A stretch of DNA of 64,000 nt from JBCBTD01 sp039818825 (GTDB lineage: Bacteria; Pseudomonadota; Alphaproteobacteria; Geminicoccales; Geminicoccaceae). The translations under genes and the position numbers were made by a program. This document shows, piece after piece, positions 59,111-64,000 of the stretch. The notes under the pieces are model-generated. The model searched no databases. It was not told the DNA's origin and saw only the letters and a list, made by a program, of their open reading frames with translations. The stretch's first letter is position 1. Each line of letters opens with the position of its first letter. The stretch spans positions 1 to 64,000 of the forward strand of contig JBCBTD010000006.1 of NCBI GenBank assembly GCA_039818825.1. The letters run 5' to 3'.

Positions 59111-60172
59111 ATGTCGCTGATCACGTACATGACGCGCGTCCACTTTGCGGACCGTGCCCTCGAGGACGCGCTGCCGGTCGAGGTGGGCAATCTCGGAGTG
59201 CGCCGACCGCTCGTCCTGACCGACGTGGTCGGCGAATCCGGGGACAGCTACGATCGCCTCGTCGATGCTCTGCCCAGCACGTGCGCGGTGGTGGCGCTCC
59301 GCGGACACGCACCACAACCGACCGCTCGTGAGCACGCGGCGGCGACGACCACGTTCTCGCGTTCGGGTTGCGACGGTATCGTCTGTCTCGGCGGCGACGG
59401 CCTGATCGACTTCGCCCGACTCACAGTCTGCAGCAAGTCCGCAGGAGGCGACGCGCCGGTCATTGCCGTGCCGACGATCACGGCGGGAATGGGGCTCGCC
59501 CCGGTCCGACACCAACCCGCGGTCGAGGGACCGCCGCGGGCACCGGTGCCCGCGGCGGTCATCTGTGATCCGACCTTGACCACATCGGCGGGGGCGGACG
59601 TGACGGCGGCTGCGGGCATGGACGTGCTGACCCACTGCCTCGAAGCTTGGCTGGGTGCGGCGTTCAATCCGCCAGCGGACGGCATTGCGCTCGAGGGTCT
59701 ACGCCGGGCGGCGGGCTCTCTGGAACGGGCGGTCGCCGATGGAAGCGATCTCGAAGCGCGCCGCGAGCTGATGGCGGCGGCTCTCTGTGCCGGGCTTGCG
59801 GCGCAGAAGGGCGCTGGTGGTGTCGAGGCCCTGGCGCGGGCGGCCGAAGCGGAGGCGGGTCTCGTCGGCCTGCACGGGCTCTTGCACGCGGCTCTTCTCC
59901 CGGTGGTCTTGGCCTTCAATGCGCCGGCCGTGGCCGACCGGCTGGACCAAGTCAGGGCAGCGTTGCAGCTGCCGGCTGAGGCCGATCTCGGCGCAGCGCT
60001 GGCGGCCCTCGGCGCCAGGGTGGCGCTGCCTTCGCGACTGGGTCGTTTCGGGTTCGATGCCAGGGCCCGGGCGCGCATCGCGGCGACCGCGGTGGCCGAC
60101 CCGGCGAACCGGACAAATCCGCGCCACGCGACGCCCGCAGACTACTTGCACCTTCTCGAAGCCGCCGACTGA
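59111..60172 (+). CDS. Iron-type alcohol dehydrogenase family protein, altered site
   Basis: A 353-residue protein of the Fe-ADH family, shorter than the usual 380 or so. The first metal motif AAGMDVLTHCLEAWLG (Asp and His) is clear, and LHGLLHAALLPVVLAFN resembles the last ligand region. But the usual central H-A-x-x-H helix reads VEALARAAEAEAG, so one His ligand seems replaced, and the nucleotide-binding GGGSxxD reads GGDGLID. It may use another metal, have another function, or be non-catalytic. Gene position between a binding protein and an AraC regulator suggests a role linked to the transported compound. Confidence 0.7.
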   Translation: MSLITYMTRVHFADRALEDALPVEVGNLGVRRPLVLTDVVGESGDSYDRLVDALPSTCAVVALRGHAPQPTAREHAAATTTFSRSGCDGIVCLGGDGLIDFARLTVCSKSAGGDAPVIAVPTITAGMGLAPVRHQPAVEGPPRAPVPAAVICDPTLTTSAGADVTAAAGMDVLTHCLEAWLGAAFNPPADGIALEGLRRAAGSLERAVADGSDLEARRELMAAALCAGLAAQKGAGGVEALARAAEAEAGLVGLHGLLHAALLPVVLAFNAPAVADRLDQVRAALQLPAEADLGAALAALGARVALPSRLGRFGFDARARARIAATAVADPANRTNPRHATPADYLHLLEAAD

Positions 60173-60255
60173 GTGGCAATCACGGCTTCCCCGTCGGAGA
60201 AACTGCGCTAACGTAGCAGACCACCGCGTCAAGAGAACGCGGCAGGGAGGTGAAG

Positions 60256-61095
60256 ATGAGCACTGCACTTGCCGTCTTCCACGGCGTTTTTGGACGCGTA
60301 TGCCTTTACGCGATGGACCGCAGGATGGCGCCACACGCGCATCGTGAGGGCCATTTACTCTTTCACGTGACCGGGCCGCCGGGAACGGTCGTCGTCGACG
60401 ACATCCCCTATCCGATCGCCCCCGGACAGGCCGTGGCGATCAGCCCCTGGCAACCACACTACTATTGCCCGCTGCACGATCACGCGCCGACGCTCGCCCT
60501 CGTACTCTACATCAGGGCGTCTTGGTTCTTGGAGGCGTCGCGCCGCGCCTCGGCGTCGCTCCGCTTCGGCCGTGTCGGCGTCGAAGTTACCGACCATTTG
60601 GCTCGGCTGGTCTGCGGGAACGCCCAGTCGATGCTGGACCCCGATCGCGACGACCCGGCGATGGAGGATCGGCTCAGCACGCTGACGCAGGCGGCCTTCG
60701 ATCAGTCCTGGCAGTGGACGAGCAAGGGCGATGCCTTCTTGGGCAACGCCCAGCCGAAGAGCGACTACCGGATCCGCAACGCCCTGAGGCTCATCCAGCA
60801 GCGTGTCGGTGACAGCCTCGAACTGGACACGGTGGCCCGCGAGGTGGGCCTGTCACGTCCCCACTTCTTCAAACTGTTCCGCGCCCAAATGGGGCTGACG
60901 CCGAACCTCTATCTCAACGCACTACGGATGGAACGGGCGATCGACTTGCTCGCCGACTCCCGTGAGGCGGTGGCCAAGATCGGCTTCAACCTCGGCTTCT
61001 CGAGCCAGGCGAGCTTTTCGCGCTTCTTCATCGCGAACGGCGTCGTGCCGCCCAGCGCCTACCGCCGGAGCGTCTACGTCACCAATCCGGCCTGA
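60256..61095 (+). CDS. AraC-family transcriptional regulator
   Basis: A 279-residue regulator. An N-terminal cupin-type sensor domain (HREGHLLFHVTGPPGTVVVD, AVAISPWQPHYYCPLHDH) is followed by two helix-turn-helix motifs in the last 100 residues: LELDTVAREVGLSRPHFFKL and AVAKIGFNLGFSSQASFSRF. The ATG at 60256 is preceded by GGGAGGTGAAG. It probably senses the compound taken up by the adjacent LIV-type transporter and controls this cluster; the ligand is unknown. Confidence 0.87.
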   Translation: MSTALAVFHGVFGRVCLYAMDRRMAPHAHREGHLLFHVTGPPGTVVVDDIPYPIAPGQAVAISPWQPHYYCPLHDHAPTLALVLYIRASWFLEASRRASASLRFGRVGVEVTDHLARLVCGNAQSMLDPDRDDPAMEDRLSTLTQAAFDQSWQWTSKGDAFLGNAQPKSDYRIRNALRLIQQRVGDSLELDTVAREVGLSRPHFFKLFRAQMGLTPNLYLNALRMERAIDLLADSREAVAKIGFNLGFSSQASFSRFFIANGVVPPSAYRRSVYVTNPA

Positions 61096-61221
61096 ACACT
61101 TTTGCCGACGGTCAGGGCAATGATCAGACTGTCGGGTATCTCACCCAAGGCCCCTCGCGGTTACCGTGATCAGCGGCGGTGACGACCAGTTCTAGCCGCG
61201 CGGCCACGGGACGAGGGGGGA

Positions 61222-62235
61222 ATGCAGAGCTTCATAGGCCGCTATCCGGTCTGGTCGCTGATCATCGCGGTCGTCTTGGCAGGGCTGTTGTGGCTGATCG
61301 TGGCCCCGTGGCCTGCCGGCCTCGAGGAGGTCATGGGCAGGAAGCGGGTGTTCCTCAACGCCGTGTTCGGCGGCGTCACCTTGGGGGCGCTCTACTTCCT
61401 CGTCGCCAGCGGCTTCACGCTGATTTTCGGGCTGATGCGCAACGTCAACCTGGCGCATGGCTCGCTCTACCTTCTGGGCGGCTATCTCGGCTACGAGATC
61501 TCCGAGGCGACCGGCTCCTGGCTCCTGGCCTTTCCGATCGTCTTCGTGCTGGTGGCGTTGCTCGGCCTGCTCTTGCAGCACCTGGTGTTCCGGCGAATGG
61601 AGGGCGAAGAGCTCCGCCAGACGATGGTCACCATCGGGCTCTCTGTCGTGTTCGCGGACCTCATGCTGTGGATCTGGGGCGGGCAGAGCTACACCATTCT
61701 CTCACCCGAGTTCCTGTCGGGACCGCTGGAGCTACCCATCGTCAGCGGCACCAATCGGGCCGGCGAGACCGTCTTCCTGCGCTATCCGGCGGTGCGCATC
61801 GCGATTCTGCTCGCGGCGATCGTCATTGGCGTGGGGATATGGCTCGTCCTCAATCGGACCAGGGTCGGCATGCTGATACGGGCCGGCGTCGACGACCGTG
61901 ACATGCTCGCCGCCTCGGGCGTGCAGATCCAGTACGTGTTTCTGGCCGTGTTCGCGTTCGGCGCCGGCCTTGCGGGCGTCGCCGGTGTGGTCGGCGGAAC
62001 GTTCCAGTCCCTTTCACCCGGGGAGGATACGCGCTTCCTTCTGGCCTCGCTCGTGGTCGTCATCGTCGGCGGCATGGGCTCGATCCCCGGTGCCGCGATC
62101 GGCGCGCTCGTGATCGGGCTCAGCGAACAGCTCGGCCTCATCTACGCCCCCACCTACTCGGTCGTGTTCACCTTCCTCATCATGGCCGCAGTGCTCGCGT
62201 TCCGGCCGCAGGGCCTGCTCGGGGTGAGGAACTAG
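61222..62235 (+). CDS. LivH-type ABC permease
   Basis: A 337-residue branched-chain amino-acid type permease with about eight to nine helices. Typical elements are LNAVFGGVTLGALYFLVASG, FGLMRNVNLAHGSLYLLGGY, RVGMLIRAGVDDRDMLAASG and GGMGSIPGAAIGALVIGLSE. The LivM-type gene starts at the base after its stop. It forms the first half of the transport channel for the binding protein encoded at 57725. Confidence 0.9.
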   Translation: MQSFIGRYPVWSLIIAVVLAGLLWLIVAPWPAGLEEVMGRKRVFLNAVFGGVTLGALYFLVASGFTLIFGLMRNVNLAHGSLYLLGGYLGYEISEATGSWLLAFPIVFVLVALLGLLLQHLVFRRMEGEELRQTMVTIGLSVVFADLMLWIWGGQSYTILSPEFLSGPLELPIVSGTNRAGETVFLRYPAVRIAILLAAIVIGVGIWLVLNRTRVGMLIRAGVDDRDMLAASGVQIQYVFLAVFAFGAGLAGVAGVVGGTFQSLSPGEDTRFLLASLVVVIVGGMGSIPGAAIGALVIGLSEQLGLIYAPTYSVVFTFLIMAAVLAFRPQGLLGVRN

Positions 62236-63279
62236 ATGCAGGCCGTCGAGCACACCGCGGCCGTCCGGCCCAGTTGGGTAGAGCAAGTCCCACTGCACGT
62301 ATGGGGCCTTGCCGGCCTCTTGCTGATCATGCCGCTGCTGGCCAACGATTTCTGGCTGTTCCAGGTGTTCGGCTGGACGTTCGTTCTCGGCATGATCGCG
62401 CTGTCGTTGATGTTCCTTGCCGGTTACGGCGGCATGGTGAGCCTCATTCAGATGTCGGTGGCGGGCATGGGCGGCTACATGGTCGCCATTCTCGGGACCT
62501 CGGGGATGGCCGATTTCAGCGTCGGCCTGCCATGGTGGGTCAACATTCCAGCCGCGATCCTCATCGCCGCCGCCTTCGGCACCATCGTCGGCGCCCTCGC
62601 CGTCCGTACCGAGGGCATCTACACGATCATGATCACCTTGGCTTTGGCCTCTGCGTTTTTCTATTTTACCCGTCAGAACTATGGTCTCTTCAACGGCTAC
62701 ACCGGCTTCAACCTAGTCGTGCCGCCACAACTCTTCGGCGTCGACTGGCGCCAGCCGATACCGTTCTACTACCTCACCTTGGGTTGTGCGGTGCTCGCCT
62801 ATGGTGCGGTCGTCTACGTATCTCGCTCGCCATTTGGCTTGGCCTTGCAGGGTGTCCGGGACAACCCGCGTCGAATGGCGGCTCTCGGCTTCAACGTCAC
62901 CGCGCACCGGATCGCCGCCTACACCTTTGCCAGCGTGATTGCCGCCGCCGGTGGCATCCTCCTGGTCTGGCAAAACGCCCAGATCTCGCCCGGCACGATA
63001 GGTATCCCGGCGGTCATCGACATCCTCGTCATCGCGATCGTCGGCGGCATCAAGCGTCCGATCGGCCCGTTCGTCGGTGCGTTGATCTACGTCCTGCTGC
63101 GGACGTTCTCTCCTGACGTGCTCACCGCCCTCGACCTCTCTGGCGAACGCTTCAAGCTGTTGATCGGGATCGGCTTTCTCGCTGTCGTCTTCTTCTCGCC
63201 GGACGGCGTGTTGGGCCTTTGGGACCGCTGGCGCGAACGCGCCGAGCGACGGGATCCGTTGACCGGAGCGGAGCGATGA
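62236..63279 (+). CDS. LivM-type ABC permease
   Basis: A 347-residue permease with about ten helices. Family elements include FLAGYGGMVSLIQMSVAGMG, TEGIYTIMITLALASAFFYF and LALQGVRDNPRRMAALGFNV, the last a typical cytoplasmic coupling loop. It abuts the LivH-type gene and overlaps the ATPase start by four bases (ATGA). It forms the second half of the channel. Confidence 0.9.
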   Translation: MQAVEHTAAVRPSWVEQVPLHVWGLAGLLLIMPLLANDFWLFQVFGWTFVLGMIALSLMFLAGYGGMVSLIQMSVAGMGGYMVAILGTSGMADFSVGLPWWVNIPAAILIAAAFGTIVGALAVRTEGIYTIMITLALASAFFYFTRQNYGLFNGYTGFNLVVPPQLFGVDWRQPIPFYYLTLGCAVLAYGAVVYVSRSPFGLALQGVRDNPRRMAALGFNVTAHRIAAYTFASVIAAAGGILLVWQNAQISPGTIGIPAVIDILVIAIVGGIKRPIGPFVGALIYVLLRTFSPDVLTALDLSGERFKLLIGIGFLAVVFFSPDGVLGLWDRWRERAERRDPLTGAER

Positions 63280-64000
63280 GCACGCAGCTCGCGGATGCCG
63301 CGGAGCGGCTCGGTTCGGTCTCGGCACGCAACGCACTCGAGCTGCGCGGCGTGACCAAACTGTTCGGCGCGCTCGCCGCGATCGCCGACATCACCATGAC
63401 GGTGCGGCCCGGCGAGCGGCGTGCCGTGCTGGGCTCGAACGGAGCGGGCAAGACCACGCTCTTCAACTGCGTCACCGGCGACTTCCTACCGACCTCGGGC
63501 ACCATCCGGCTGTTCGGCGAGGACGTTACCAACTTCCCCGCCTACGAGCGCATCCGACGGGGCTTGCGCCGCACCTATCAGATTTCGTTGTTGTTCGGTG
63601 GGCTGAGTGTCGCCGACAACGTCTACCTCGCTTGCCGCGGCGTTTCGCGCGGGCGGTTTTCGCTCCTGCGCCCGCGCCGCAGCGACCCGTTGTTGGCGCG
63701 CGTCGACGAGCTGATCGGGGCCGTGCATCTGTCCGCAGCGCAGTCCCGGCTCGTCGCCGAGCTGAGCTATGGGCAACAGCGCCAGCTCGAGATCGCACTG
63801 GCGCTCGCCGGCGCTCCCCGGTTCATCCTGTTCGACGAGCCGGCCGCCGGGCTGTCGCCGACCGAGCGTTCGGAGCTCATCGCCATCCTGACGGGCCTGC
63901 CCGGGCACATCGGCTACGTCATCATCGAGCACGACATGGATGTGGCGCTGCGCGTCGCCGAGAGCGTGACGATGATGCACAACGGCCGGGTCTTCAAGGA
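63276..64000 (+). CDS. LivG-type ABC ATPase, cut by window end
   Basis: About 241 codons are visible before the window ends, without a stop. They show Walker A GSNGAGKTTLFNCVTGDF, the Q-loop region RRTYQISLLFGGLSVADNVY, signature LSYGQQRQLEIALALA, Walker B FILFDEPAAGLSP and H-loop VIIEHDMDVALRV. This is a LivG-like ATPase of the branched-chain amino-acid transporter family; a LivF-like partner is expected just beyond the window. The ATG at 63276 overlaps the LivM stop. Confidence 0.9.
   Translation, partial: MSTQLADAAERLGSVSARNALELRGVTKLFGALAAIADITMTVRPGERRAVLGSNGAGKTTLFNCVTGDFLPTSGTIRLFGEDVTNFPAYERIRRGLRRTYQISLLFGGLSVADNVYLACRGVSRGRFSLLRPRRSDPLLARVDELIGAVHLSAAQSRLVAELSYGQQRQLEIALALAGAPRFILFDEPAAGLSPTERSELIAILTGLPGHIGYVIIEHDMDVALRVAESVTMMHNGRVFK

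Noticed and set aside
57623..59635. A 670-codon minus-strand frame opposite the LIV-type binding protein.
   Set aside because: It mirrors the real plus-strand genes, is Arg/His-rich and has no recognisable domain.

Overview
The window is GC-rich DNA from what is most likely an alphaproteobacterium. I infer this from the Zur-type palindromes, a Rhodobacterales-type hexameric tyrosine-coordinated heme protein, a TctABC transporter, several solute-binding-protein ABC systems and ATGA/GTGA-coupled operons. Sulfatases together with sugar-acid enzymes suggest a marine or algae-associated habitat. The genus cannot be read from the sequence. No complete tRNA or rRNA gene was found.

Layout. (1) 1-12.3 kb: an IS5-type transposase tail; a 2-aminoethylphosphonate (AEP) type locus with a PbfA-like PLP enzyme divergent from a LysR regulator, followed by a PhnS2/T2/U2-type ABC transporter; then a five-gene dipeptide-type ABC importer. 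(2) 12.5-14.8 kb and 24.0-24.8 kb: remains of mobile elements. These include an IS66 tail, an intact P4-type integrase, a frameshifted large serine recombinase remnant and an integrase/IS3 transposase chimera. A diverged direct repeat of about 320 bp (integrase 5' end plus a tRNA-like hairpin) occurs on both sides of region 3. (3) 14.85-23.6 kb: a zinc-homeostasis island. One minus-strand cluster holds a DUF4198 protein, a COG0523 GTPase, a DUF1826 protein and a 59-residue metallothionein that is too short for most gene finders. Divergent from it are a second COG0523 GTPase with a His-rich loop and a small companion ORF. Next come znuA, with eleven 18-bp repeats encoding DDEHAH and coupled to a PEP-CTERM protein, and the divergent zur-znuC-znuB. 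Two palindromes that look like Zur boxes lie in the two divergent promoter regions.

(4) 24.9-43.3 kb: a catabolic region with TctABC, three sulfatases, two enolase-superfamily enzymes, a frameshifted barrel-like protein, a split UxaA-type dehydratase and a PotABCD-type ABC transporter. The likely job is uptake, desulfation and dehydration of a sulfated sugar acid. (5) 43.3-55.5 kb: mostly single genes, namely TPR, VOC, CRTAC1-type repeat protein, nucleotide-sugar epimerase, MgtE, a divergent PhoA-family protein lacking the three usual active-site histidines, a thioesterase, a MocR regulator divergent from a DMT transporter, and an ankyrin protein. (6) 55.7-57.4 kb: a heme protein and a periplasmic protein divergent from a MarR regulator with a four-Cys tail, with three copies of one 9-bp motif between them. 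(7) 57.7-64 kb: a branched-chain amino-acid type ABC system (binding protein, two permeases, truncated ATPase) with an altered iron-type alcohol dehydrogenase and an AraC regulator.

All assignments come from reading translations and motifs by eye; no database search was run.
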